A stretch of DNA of 64,000 nucleotides, from contig CP054181.1 in the NCBI GenBank assembly GCA_015709655.1, positions 1,856,207 to 1,920,206 of the forward strand, read 5' to 3'. The stretch's first letter is position 1. Every line of letters begins with the position of its first letter. The DNA comes from Ignavibacteria bacterium. Lineage in GTDB: Bacteria > Bacteroidota > Ignavibacteria > Kapaibacteriales > Kapaibacteriaceae. The position numbers and the translations under genes were made by a program. The notes beneath the pieces were generated by a model. It was not told where the DNA came from. It ran no database searches and saw only the letters and a list, made by a program, of their open reading frames with translations. Below are positions 9,608 through 18,578 of the stretch, piece by piece.

Positions 9608-9638
9608 TTGCCGGAACATCAATAATACTCTATTTTTG
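9608..9638 (+). promoter_or_regulatory. Bacteroidetes-type promoter for groESL
   Basis: TTG at 9608-9610 lies 20 bp upstream of TATTTTTG at 9631-9638, a perfect match to the TAnnTTTG -7 box used by Bacteroidetes primary sigma factor. The CIRCE operator starts 9 bp downstream, where transcription should begin. Confidence 0.7.
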
Positions 9639-9646
9639 CCGTCCTA

Positions 9647-9673
9647 TTAGCACTCAGTTACGGCGAGTGCTAA
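9647..9673 (+). promoter_or_regulatory. CIRCE operator (HrcA binding site)
   Basis: TTAGCACTC (9647-9655), exactly nine spacer bases, then GAGTGCTAA (9665-9673). This is a full match to the CIRCE consensus, the inverted repeat bound by the HrcA repressor. It overlaps the expected transcription start of groES, so groESL should be HrcA-repressed and heat-induced. Confidence 0.97.
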
Positions 9674-9715
9674 TAACTCACGTCAATATTCACATATCAT
9701 TTCATGGAGTTAGCG

Positions 9716-10003
9716 ATGAATTTGTCTCCCTTGCACGATCGCGTGATCGTAAAACCTGCAACACCCGAGGAAACAACAAAGGGTGGAATTATAATACCGG
9801 ATACAGCCAAGGAAAAGCCGATGCAAGGCGAAATCATGGCCGTTGGCGGTGGCAAAATTGGAGATGACGGGAAGGTAGTTCCAATGCAGTTAAAGGTAGG
9901 CGACAAGGTGTTGTACGGCAAGTACAGCGGAACCGAAATTTCACTTGATGGAGACGACCTGCTCATAATGCGCGAATCCGATGTATTCGCTGTGATTAAG
10001 TAA
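9716..10003 (+). CDS. groES: Co-chaperonin GroES
   Basis: A 95-residue GroES (Cpn10), which caps the GroEL ring. Its sequence [19 protein letters not shown], the mobile loop [16 protein letters not shown] and [10 protein letters not shown], then [30 protein letters not shown] are all canonical. The ATG at 9716 is preferred over one at 9704 because GGAG at 9706-9709 is correctly spaced for it and it gives the usual family length. First gene of the CIRCE-regulated groESL operon; groEL starts 46 bp later. Confidence 0.97.
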   Translation: MNLSPLHDRVIVKPATPEETTKGGIIIPDTAKEKPMQGEIMAVGGGKIGDDGKVVPMQLKVGDKVLYGKYSGTEISLDGDDLLIMRESDVFAVIK

Positions 10004-10028
10004 TTCAAAGCCCCTTATCATTTACTAA

Positions 10029-11678
<1,650 letters not shown>

Positions 11679-11782
11679 TTCCGTTGAGCCTGAAGCGCAC
11701 ACGTTTATTCCCGATGTTCTCGTGAACAGAATGAGGAGCAAACGAGCGGTGCGAAGCAGGAATGATTGGAATGACGGTAGGT

Positions 11783-11816
11783 GCCGGGACCCAAATGGTG
11801 TCCCGGCTTTTTTTTA
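11783..11816 (+). terminator. Rho-independent terminator of groESL
   Basis: GCCGGGAC (11783-11790) pairs with GTCCCGGC (11800-11807) around a 9-nt loop and is followed by nine T residues. Confidence 0.93.
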
Positions 11817-11954
11817 TTATTTGGGGTCCGTATCCATAATTTGGATACTGGATTATTAGCACGAAGTATAACGAAATCAGCAATTGCCGTTTTGTATGAA
11901 AGTGTACTGGAACAGTATTATTTTTGGGAAATTCCGGAGCAAACTAGAAGCTGC

Positions 11955-12611
11955 ATGACTTTTTACGACATTATGACTACCAAACGTTCGGACGATCCGG
12001 ATGTGAAGTCAATCCTTGCTATTTACGTAAATGCCGAAACTGACAGCCTGGACGATGATGAACCCAGCAGCGTTGGAGTCCACCCGCGGGATATTGCCGA
12101 TGATATTGAAGACGTGCTGTTTACCGCCCGTGATTTGGCACATACCGAGACCGTTGTGGCGATTGGACCCTGTGGCCTGGACAGATCGTCAAGAACCGGA
12201 TGGGCGGAACAGATTCATGCGTTCGAAGACATGGTCTCATTCAGTGAGCTCGTTTGCAAACCACTGCTGGTTCACTGTGTGCGTGCCCATGCTGATGTTG
12301 TTACTTTGAACAGAGAACTACAAACTGTACAGCCGTGGGTGGTGCTAAATTTTATTAAGGGACCTGATACGCTGGAACGCCTTGTTGAGGCGGGGATTTA
12401 TGTTGCATTTGGTTCGGCAATCATGCAGGATGGTGCTGCAACTGATTCTGTTGTAGCAATCCCGGCCGACAGACTGTTTCTTGCCACGGGCGACGATGCC
12501 AGTGTATCTGTTAAACAGCTTTATGAACGTGTTGCACAGCTTAGAGGTTGTACTGTGCAGGACCTGTGTACACAAATAGAGCATAATTACGAGTCGGTTT
12601 TCAACCATTAA
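11955..12611 (+). CDS. TatD-family hydrolase homologue with most metal ligands replaced (likely pseudo-enzyme)
   Basis: A 218-residue protein matching the short TatD group of Bacteroidetes in overall pattern: SSVGVHPRDI (39-47), VAIGPCGLD (68-76), KPLLVHCVRAHADV (102-115), WVVLNFIKG (128-136), GIYVAFGS (147-154) and DRLFLATGDDAS (172-183). Functional TatD proteins carry an N-terminal HxH, a Glu in AIGEAGLD and a His in the WIIHGF-like strand. Here these are Met7/Thr9, Pro72 and Leu131, and LETDD has become LATGDD. Only His107 is clearly kept, so deoxyribonuclease-type chemistry is unlikely. The ATG at 11955 is preferred to a longer reading frame that would run through the groEL terminator. 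Confidence 0.7.
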   Translation: MTFYDIMTTKRSDDPDVKSILAIYVNAETDSLDDDEPSSVGVHPRDIADDIEDVLFTARDLAHTETVVAIGPCGLDRSSRTGWAEQIHAFEDMVSFSELVCKPLLVHCVRAHADVVTLNRELQTVQPWVVLNFIKGPDTLERLVEAGIYVAFGSAIMQDGAATDSVVAIPADRLFLATGDDASVSVKQLYERVAQLRGCTVQDLCTQIEHNYESVFNH

Positions 12612-12644
12612 AATACCGGTTCGCTCCATGGGTTGTAAACCGCC

Positions 12645-13667
12645 ATGCCACTGCGCATCACCATCATAGGCAAAGGTCTTGCCGGCTCATGGCTTGGCTA
12701 CGAACTGTTTCACCATGGATGCAGTGTACGATTCTTTGATGTTCCCGACAGGAACCGTGCGTCGAATGTTGCCGCCGGTGTTATCAATCCAATCACAGGG
12801 TCACGTCCGCAGCTGCAATGGCGCGCAGACGAGATTATCCCATACTCGCTGAACGCTTACCGGCAACTTGAAGAAAGAACAGGTGTTTCGCTTCTGCACA
12901 GTTCTACGATTCGCAGGATTTTTGCTTCCGAAAAAGATCGCCAGTTTTGGATGACTGCAGTTGACAGGGGGCTAAAAGCACCGTGGGCACGTATCGAGCC
13001 GGGGATTGTAAACTCGGTGCCAGCCGTACTCGGTGGAGTAGAATACGATGGCTATGTTGTGGATGCCCAGGCTACACTTACTGCCCTTGAATCCGTTACA
13101 CCGGCTGAATACAATGCTGAAGAGGTAGATGCTTATACGCCGGCTGATAACGAGTTGGTGGTTTGGTGTACGGGGTGGAGAGCTTCAAAATCAACACTAT
13201 GGAATTGGCTGCCGTTTCAGCCTGTAAAGGGAGACATCCTGGATGCTGTACAAACTGCAGAACCCCTTACCGCCATCTATACACAGGGAATTGGCGTGGT
13301 TCCGCGTCAGCACTCACCCAATGAGCCGAACGTGCAATACCTGCGTATTGGCTCGACCTACGTGTGGGATTTTGACGATACACAACCGGACAGGGAAGCT
13401 GGTGAGAACTTACTCACGGCTGCAGAAAAGCTGCTGAACCGCAGGCTGACGGTTGTTGACCATAGAGCAGCAGTCCGGCCGGCACTGCAGAATAAACGGC
13501 CAGTAATTGGTAAACATCCCAGGTATGCACGCCATTACATCGTCAACGGTCTTGGCCTTAAAGGAATTCTTTGGGCCCCGTGGACAGCAAAGCAGTGTGC
13601 TAATCTGATTCTAAACAACATTGCCGTTGATCCCGAAATCTCTACAATGCGTTGGTGGCGGGAATGA
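12645..13667 (+). CDS. FAD-dependent oxidoreductase (DAO family; MnmC C-domain / MnmL-like)
   Basis: A 340-residue flavoprotein. The N-terminal dinucleotide-binding fold starts RITIIGKGLAGSWLGYEL (a GxGxxG variant), and ASNVAAGVINPITGSRP resembles the flavin-binding loop of DAO and MnmC2 proteins. Near the C-terminus, HRAAVRPALQNKRPVIGKHP and YIVNGLGLKGILWAPWTAKQCANLIL is the typical DAO FAD-closing segment. Its stop overlaps the start of an MnmM/YtqB-like methyltransferase (ATGA). In the mnm5U34 tRNA pathway, a DAO-type enzyme removes the carboxymethyl group before methylation, so I infer this role. A generic amino-acid oxidase remains possible. Confidence 0.7.
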   Translation: MPLRITIIGKGLAGSWLGYELFHHGCSVRFFDVPDRNRASNVAAGVINPITGSRPQLQWRADEIIPYSLNAYRQLEERTGVSLLHSSTIRRIFASEKDRQFWMTAVDRGLKAPWARIEPGIVNSVPAVLGGVEYDGYVVDAQATLTALESVTPAEYNAEEVDAYTPADNELVVWCTGWRASKSTLWNWLPFQPVKGDILDAVQTAEPLTAIYTQGIGVVPRQHSPNEPNVQYLRIGSTYVWDFDDTQPDREAGENLLTAAEKLLNRRLTVVDHRAAVRPALQNKRPVIGKHPRYARHYIVNGLGLKGILWAPWTAKQCANLILNNIAVDPEISTMRWWRE

Positions 13668-14230
13668 GCTTCAATAATGCAGTGTCGTACGTACACACAT
13701 TGCTGCGCGGTGTTGTAATGCCCGGCGATGTGGTTGTTGACGCAACCGTTGGAAACGGATTTGATACACTCTTCCTGGCAGAACGCGTTGCGCCTGCCGG
13801 CCTTGTTCTTGGTTTTGATATTCAGGAGGATTCCATCCGGGTAACAAGGGGAAAAACTGAACAATATGCTTCGATAGTACGCTTGTTTACCATTGGACAT
13901 GAAGACATGTTGGCTTCAATTCCAACGGAGCATCACGGGCACATAACAGCAGTCATGTTTAACCTTGGTTATCGTCCGGGCGGCGATAAACAGATTACTA
14001 CAACGGCCGGGAAGACTGTAGCTGCCCTCCAGCAAGCTATGCAATTGCTTAAATTAGGCGGCGTGATTACTGTTGTGGTTTACAGCCATCCGGAAGGCAT
14101 GCGCGAGCTCGCTGCAGTTCGTGACCTTTTTTCAGGCCTGCCGCAAACGGAGTTTACGGTTACTGAATCCTGGTTTGTGAATCAGCAAGGAATGGCTCCA
14201 ATTGTGTTTGCCGTGTGTAAACATCGGTGA
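13664..14230 (+). CDS. mnmM: SAM-dependent methyltransferase of the YtqB/MnmM family
   Basis: A 188-residue class I methyltransferase. Motif I is VVDATVGNGFDTLFLA, the acidic ribose-binding residue is in GFDIQEDSI, and the family-typical block reads MFNLGYRPGGDKQITT, followed by GGVITVVVYSHPEGMRE. These match YtqB of Bacillus, reported as MnmM, which methylates nm5(s2)U34 of tRNA. The ATG at 13664 overlaps the upstream stop, implying coupled translation with the FAD oxidoreductase. Together they could make mnm5U in place of bifunctional MnmC. Confidence 0.78.
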   Translation: MSFNNAVSYVHTLLRGVVMPGDVVVDATVGNGFDTLFLAERVAPAGLVLGFDIQEDSIRVTRGKTEQYASIVRLFTIGHEDMLASIPTEHHGHITAVMFNLGYRPGGDKQITTTAGKTVAALQQAMQLLKLGGVITVVVYSHPEGMRELAAVRDLFSGLPQTEFTVTESWFVNQQGMAPIVFAVCKHR

Positions 14231-14302
14231 CCGTGCATTGTTCAGATATGTACCGGTCCCGATTTCTTGTTTGTGAAATTATGATAACGATGAAGGAGTT
14301 GA

Positions 14303-16432
14303 ATGAAGTACACATTGCTGCGTATTGTTTTGTTTCCTGTTTTGATTATTCTGGTTGGACAACTTTCCGAAGCACAGACGTCTGAAACACTAATGGATGA
14401 GCAGTTTACCTCAAATCAGCGGGAGTGGTTTACAGGTAATAACTCAAGCAATTCACTTCATGCCACCGTTAAGGATGGCGTGTATAGTCTAACATATTCT
14501 TCTGAAAAAACATTTAACATATTACATCAGACAGTAGCATTACCAAAAGAGAGAAATTGGATCATAACCTCGAGGCTTCGCTTTACAGAGGCTGTTAAGA
14601 ATGCAGAGTGCGGGCTGATATTTAATGCAGAGTCAACCAATAACGTGTATATCGCCATGGTCACGGCCTCGGGTGACGCCACCTTAGCACGCTATAAAGA
14701 CGACAAGTATAAAAAGATTGGGTCACGTACGCTGTCAAAACCAAGGCAAATTGGTGAGTGGAACACATTTAAAATCGTAAAGCACAACGATGCCGTCGGG
14801 CTATTTATAAACGATGAGTGCGTTGCGGAATATACATATTCGTACTACCTGGTATTAGGCAACGAGCTGGGGTTTTACATATCAGAACCATGTACAGTAG
14901 AAGCCGATTACCTTGTTGCTACCACATCAGCACCTGACAACATCAGGATTGTTGCCGGTGCCGATGTTGCGTCGAAACCCACTCACCTGCCCGAAACAAT
15001 TAACACGACGGCCGATGATTTGCTGGACTGCATTTCGGCTGACGGCTCGGTGCTGGTGTTTAGCAGAGGACAGCACCCTGGTAACATGGGAGACTCGAAC
15101 GACCGGGATATCTGGTGGTCCGAGAAAGGAGCTGACGGAGAATGGACAACTGCCATAAACCTTGGGAAACCACTAAACACAGCTACGTCGAATTACGCTC
15201 TTGCTTTATCTCAAGACAATAACAGCATTTATGTTCAGGGAGTGTATTCACAGGACGGAACATCGCGGAACGGTGACGGTATTTCGGTAAGCCATCGTAC
15301 GGCCACAGGCTGGAGCTTCCCCGAGGCTCTGCCTGTTGACAGTATTGTAAATAATGGAGTTGTATTAAACTCTCATATCACACCCGACGGATCGGTGCTT
15401 ATTGTTTCTCTGGAGTCTGATGACACTTTTGGTGCAAACGATTTATACGTATGCTTCCGAAAACCGGATGGTAAGGGGTGGACCAAGCCCCAAAGTCTTG
15501 GGAAGACGATTAATACCGTCGGGATGGAGGTTAGCCCCTTCATCGCTGCCGATAATACGACTCTATTCTTTAGCTCGAGCGGTCATCCCGGCTATGGTGG
15601 CAGGGATGTATTTGTTTCGCGCAGGCTTGATGATACATGGCTGAAATGGTCTGAGCCCGAAAACCTTGGTCCGTCTATCAACACCGACGAGCACGATACA
15701 TTTTTGCAAACTACCGGCAAGGGCGATGTTGCCTATTATAGCAGTACAAAAAACTCGATCGGTGACGGTGACATTTTTCAAATTGCCTTACCAACAGGTG
15801 CTCGCCCCAAACCCCTTGTAGTGCTACGTGGCAAGGTTCTGGATGCAATTTCAAAGGAGCCGGTTGGTGCTGAAGTTGTTTACGAAGATCTGGGTACCGC
15901 AACAACGGTTGGGGTTGCAAACAGTTCACCGGTGAATGGCGAATATCGGATTGTGCTTCAGCAGGGCAAACAGTACGGAGTGCATGCCAGGGCAAAGGGA
16001 TATTATGCTCTTAGTGAAAGTTTTGATGCCAGCTCGCTAAACCATTATACCGAGACCGTGAAGGATCTGCTGCTTACGCCTGTCAGGGCACTTACAACCC
16101 TACGCTTGAATAACGTGTTTTTTGATTTTGCCAAAGCAACACTTCGTGCAGAATCAAACGCCGAGCTCAATCGTCTGGCTAAATTCATGTCCGATAATCC
16201 AACCGTTAAGATAGAGATCTCGGGGCATACTGACAGTATTGGTACCGATGGCGCCAATATCACGCTGAGTACTGACCGTGCACGTGCTGTGAAAACGTAC
16301 CTGGTAGCGGCTGGAATTGCAGATTCCAGAATGGTAGCCAAAGGATATGGTCGCTCTAAGCCGGTTGCCACGAACGCTACCGAGGAGGGCAGGCAGGAAA
16401 ACAGACGTGTTGAATTTACCATTCTGCGGTAG
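14303..16432 (+). CDS. Outer-membrane OmpA-family protein with PD40 propeller and carboxypeptidase-regulatory-like domain
   Basis: A 709-residue exported protein with AAGGAG upstream. Order: signal peptide 1-25; a concanavalin/LamG-like beta-sandwich about 30-215 (EWFTGNNSSN, ERNWIITSRLRF); PD40/TolB-like propeller blades about 230-505 with repeats such as DGSVLVFSR, FFSSSGHPGYGGRDVFVS and DVAYYSSTKNSIGDGDIF; a carboxypeptidase-regulatory-like fold about 510-595 (VLRGKVLDAISKEPVGAEV); and an OmpA peptidoglycan-binding domain 602-709 (FFDFAKATLRAES, SGHTDSIGTD, ENRRVEF). It should tether the outer membrane to peptidoglycan. The propeller-CRD-OmpA order is that of T9SS protein PorE, but with a lectin-like domain in place of TPRs. 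Confidence 0.85.
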   Translation: MKYTLLRIVLFPVLIILVGQLSEAQTSETLMDEQFTSNQREWFTGNNSSNSLHATVKDGVYSLTYSSEKTFNILHQTVALPKERNWIITSRLRFTEAVKNAECGLIFNAESTNNVYIAMVTASGDATLARYKDDKYKKIGSRTLSKPRQIGEWNTFKIVKHNDAVGLFINDECVAEYTYSYYLVLGNELGFYISEPCTVEADYLVATTSAPDNIRIVAGADVASKPTHLPETINTTADDLLDCISADGSVLVFSRGQHPGNMGDSNDRDIWWSEKGADGEWTTAINLGKPLNTATSNYALALSQDNNSIYVQGVYSQDGTSRNGDGISVSHRTATGWSFPEALPVDSIVNNGVVLNSHITPDGSVLIVSLESDDTFGANDLYVCFRKPDGKGWTKPQSLGKTINTVGMEVSPFIAADNTTLFFSSSGHPGYGGRDVFVSRRLDDTWLKWSEPENLGPSINTDEHDTFLQTTGKGDVAYYSSTKNSIGDGDIFQIALPTGARPKPLVVLRGKVLDAISKEPVGAEVVYEDLGTATTVGVANSSPVNGEYRIVLQQGKQYGVHARAKGYYALSESFDASSLNHYTETVKDLLLTPVRALTTLRLNNVFFDFAKATLRAESNAELNRLAKFMSDNPTVKIEISGHTDSIGTDGANITLSTDRARAVKTYLVAAGIADSRMVAKGYGRSKPVATNATEEGRQENRRVEFTILR

Positions 16433-16444
16433 TATTGTGCCGCG

Positions 16445-17065
16445 ATGAAACATACCCTTAATGAATTTCTGAATATACCAACACCGCTGGTGCTTGCGTC
16501 GCAGTCTCCGCGACGCAGACAACTACTCACCGGTTTGGGGTTTGAATTCACAACCGTAACACCATCCGTTGATGAAGAAGCTGTTCCCGCTGTTCAGCCT
16601 TTTAACGAGTATGTACAAACGCTTGCCGTTCAGAAAGCACGGCGCGGATTAGAGCTCTGTGCACCTGATAGTATTGTAATCGGAGCCGATACAACCGTTG
16701 TTCTAAATAACACGGTACTAAACAAACCTGCATCGGCTACCGATGCCACTCAAATGCTGATGTCCCTGAGCGGTAAAACGCATACCGTGTACACCGGACT
16801 TGCTGTAATTAACGGCAAAACGAATGCCGAGTACATAGGGTATCGGTCAACCAAGGTTACCTTTCGGACGTTATTGGCAGACGAGATAGCTATGTATGTT
16901 CAGGGTGGTTCTCCGTTAGATAAGGCAGGGGGCTATGGCATACAGGATGATTTTGGAGCTGTTTTTGTAGAGTCAATTCACGGGTGTTACTATACCGTGG
17001 TGGGATTACCAGTCGAGCTCCTTTATGCCCTGCTCCGGGAGATGGTCAGGAAAGAAACGATATGA
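16445..17065 (+). CDS. maf: Maf-family nucleoside triphosphate pyrophosphatase (dTTP/UTP type)
   Basis: A 206-residue Maf protein, which hydrolyses non-canonical or excess dTTP/UTP to the monophosphate. Diagnostic motifs are LASQSPRRRQLLTGLG at the N-terminus, IVIGADTTVVLNN with the catalytic Asp, LSGKTHTVYTGLAV, DKAGGYGIQDDFGAVFVESIHG and YYTVVGLPVELL. The GGYGIQ segment fits the YhdE subgroup. Its stop overlaps the next start (ATGA), beginning a run of three overlapping genes. Confidence 0.95.
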   Translation: MKHTLNEFLNIPTPLVLASQSPRRRQLLTGLGFEFTTVTPSVDEEAVPAVQPFNEYVQTLAVQKARRGLELCAPDSIVIGADTTVVLNNTVLNKPASATDATQMLMSLSGKTHTVYTGLAVINGKTNAEYIGYRSTKVTFRTLLADEIAMYVQGGSPLDKAGGYGIQDDFGAVFVESIHGCYYTVVGLPVELLYALLREMVRKETI

Positions 17066-17928
17066 AGTCAACGACTGTTAAAGCCGTTCTTCTTGCACCA
17101 TGGGTGATTACACTTGCGGTATTTTGGATTTATCCGTTGATCTATGCGCTGGTGTTAAGTTTTACAGAGTATCAAACATTAACAAATAGTATGACGTTTG
17201 TTGGTTTTGATAACTACAAGGCGGTCTTCACATCGGACTCTTTCTGGCAGGCTTTTCGTAATACGGCAATATTTACCGGCGGAACAGTACCGGTAACAAC
17301 AGCGGCAGCGCTGCTTCTGGCTACGGCAGTACGATCTCAGACGGCAAAGTATGCCACCGTTCTGCGCTCCAGCTATTTTCTGCCATCGGTCACGTCGCTC
17401 GTGGTAATTGCACTGATATTTACCAATCTGTATTCACGCGACGGATACATCTCGGCCTTGGTTTCCATGATCGGGTTCCCGGTGCCTGAGCATGGGTGGT
17501 TACTTTCTACACAGACTGCTCTGCCGGCAATCATGTTCATGGACGTCTGGATTAGTATTGGCTATTACATGATATTATTCCTGTCGGCAATGGAAACAAT
17601 CCCCCGCGATTTATACGAAACAGCAAGCCTTGAGGGTGCTACTCCCTGGCAGCAGTTTGTACGGATAACGCTTCCGCTTGTAAAGCCAACGTTGCTTTTT
17701 GTTGTGGTTATTAATACGATAAAGAGTTTTCAGATATTTGTCGAAGTGTATGTCATGACGAAAGGGGGGCCTCTGGGCGCAACAACTACACTTGTGTACA
17801 ATGTGTACAATTCCGCATTCGAACAAACCAATCTTATGGGCTATGCGTCGGCGGTTGCCTGGGTGGTGTTTGTTCTTCTTGCGGGTATTTCGGCTCTTCA
17901 ACTACGACTGTTACGGGTGCGTGACTAA
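17062..17928 (+). CDS. Carbohydrate-type ABC transporter permease (MalF/UgpA-like)
   Basis: A 288-residue binding-protein-dependent transporter permease with six predicted membrane helices. Features: LLAPWVITLAVFWIYPLIYALVLSF at the N-terminus, FVGFDNYKAVF, and the EAA loop YETASLEGATPWQQFVRITLPLVKP, which contacts the ATPase. The ATG at 17062 overlaps the maf stop, and the stop overlaps the plsY start. Sugar permeases normally work as pairs with a solute-binding protein and an ATPase, none of which is encoded here. It is therefore an isolated subunit whose partners must lie elsewhere. Sugar specificity is unknown. Confidence 0.85.
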   Translation: MKSTTVKAVLLAPWVITLAVFWIYPLIYALVLSFTEYQTLTNSMTFVGFDNYKAVFTSDSFWQAFRNTAIFTGGTVPVTTAAALLLATAVRSQTAKYATVLRSSYFLPSVTSLVVIALIFTNLYSRDGYISALVSMIGFPVPEHGWLLSTQTALPAIMFMDVWISIGYYMILFLSAMETIPRDLYETASLEGATPWQQFVRITLPLVKPTLLFVVVINTIKSFQIFVEVYVMTKGGPLGATTTLVYNVYNSAFEQTNLMGYASAVAWVVFVLLAGISALQLRLLRVRD

Positions 17929-18560
17929 TGCCGTTTGTTTCGTTCATATTGGCCTACCTGATTGGTACTATTAATCCAGCCTGGCTGTACCAGAAGTATG
18001 TTAATCAGAGTGATCTTCGAAAACAGGGAAGCAATAACCTTGGTGCACGGAATCTGTATGATGTAACCGGAAGCATGAAGGCGTCGTTGCTGGTTGGGAT
18101 GTTTGATGTGCTAAAAGGTGCCGTAGCAGTTATCACAGCGTTTATCCTTTCCCCCTCGGACTATACGGTGGTGGCGGCTGCGGGCGCAGGTGTTGTAACT
18201 GGACATAACTACAATGTCTTTCTTGGATGGAAGGGAGGCAGGGGGCTTGCAACGGCACTTGGAGTTGGGGCTGTACTGTTTCCGCCTATCGTGATTACCT
18301 GGGGTGTGATGTACATCGTTGGCTACTACGCCATCCGGCGTGATATCCATGTGGGGAGCATGACGGCCACGATAGCAACTTTTTTTATTGGCTTTAGCAT
18401 GCCTGAGAGCGCTATTAGAGCAATGAGTACGGTAGCACTCCAGAATACAACTGAACTTCGAATACTAAATGCGGCAATCTGTCTGCTGCTGTTCTTTAGG
18501 CACTTGGCGCCAATTCGTGAAGTGATGCGTGCAGCTCAGGCAGAAACAGACGAAGAGTAG
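17928..18560 (+). CDS. plsY: Acyl-phosphate:glycerol-3-phosphate acyltransferase PlsY
   Basis: A 210-residue membrane enzyme that transfers an acyl group from acyl-phosphate to glycerol 3-phosphate, making lysophosphatidate for phospholipid synthesis. Motif 1 is visible as KQGSNNLGARNLYD (usual GSGNIGATN). Motif 2 is GHNYNVFLGWKGGRGLATALG, including the phosphate-binding KGGRG loop. Several hydrophobic helices surround these loops. Its ATG overlaps the TAA of the permease gene. GSNNLGARN departs from the common sequence but keeps the key small and Asn residues. Confidence 0.88.
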   Translation: MPFVSFILAYLIGTINPAWLYQKYVNQSDLRKQGSNNLGARNLYDVTGSMKASLLVGMFDVLKGAVAVITAFILSPSDYTVVAAAGAGVVTGHNYNVFLGWKGGRGLATALGVGAVLFPPIVITWGVMYIVGYYAIRRDIHVGSMTATIATFFIGFSMPESAIRAMSTVALQNTTELRILNAAICLLLFFRHLAPIREVMRAAQAETDEE

Positions 18561-18578
18561 CAACACGTCAGAGACGTT

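Noticed and set aside
11781..11954. Longer N-terminus for the TatD-like protein
   Set aside because: It would run through the groEL terminator hairpin, and the TatD-like region starts at 11955.
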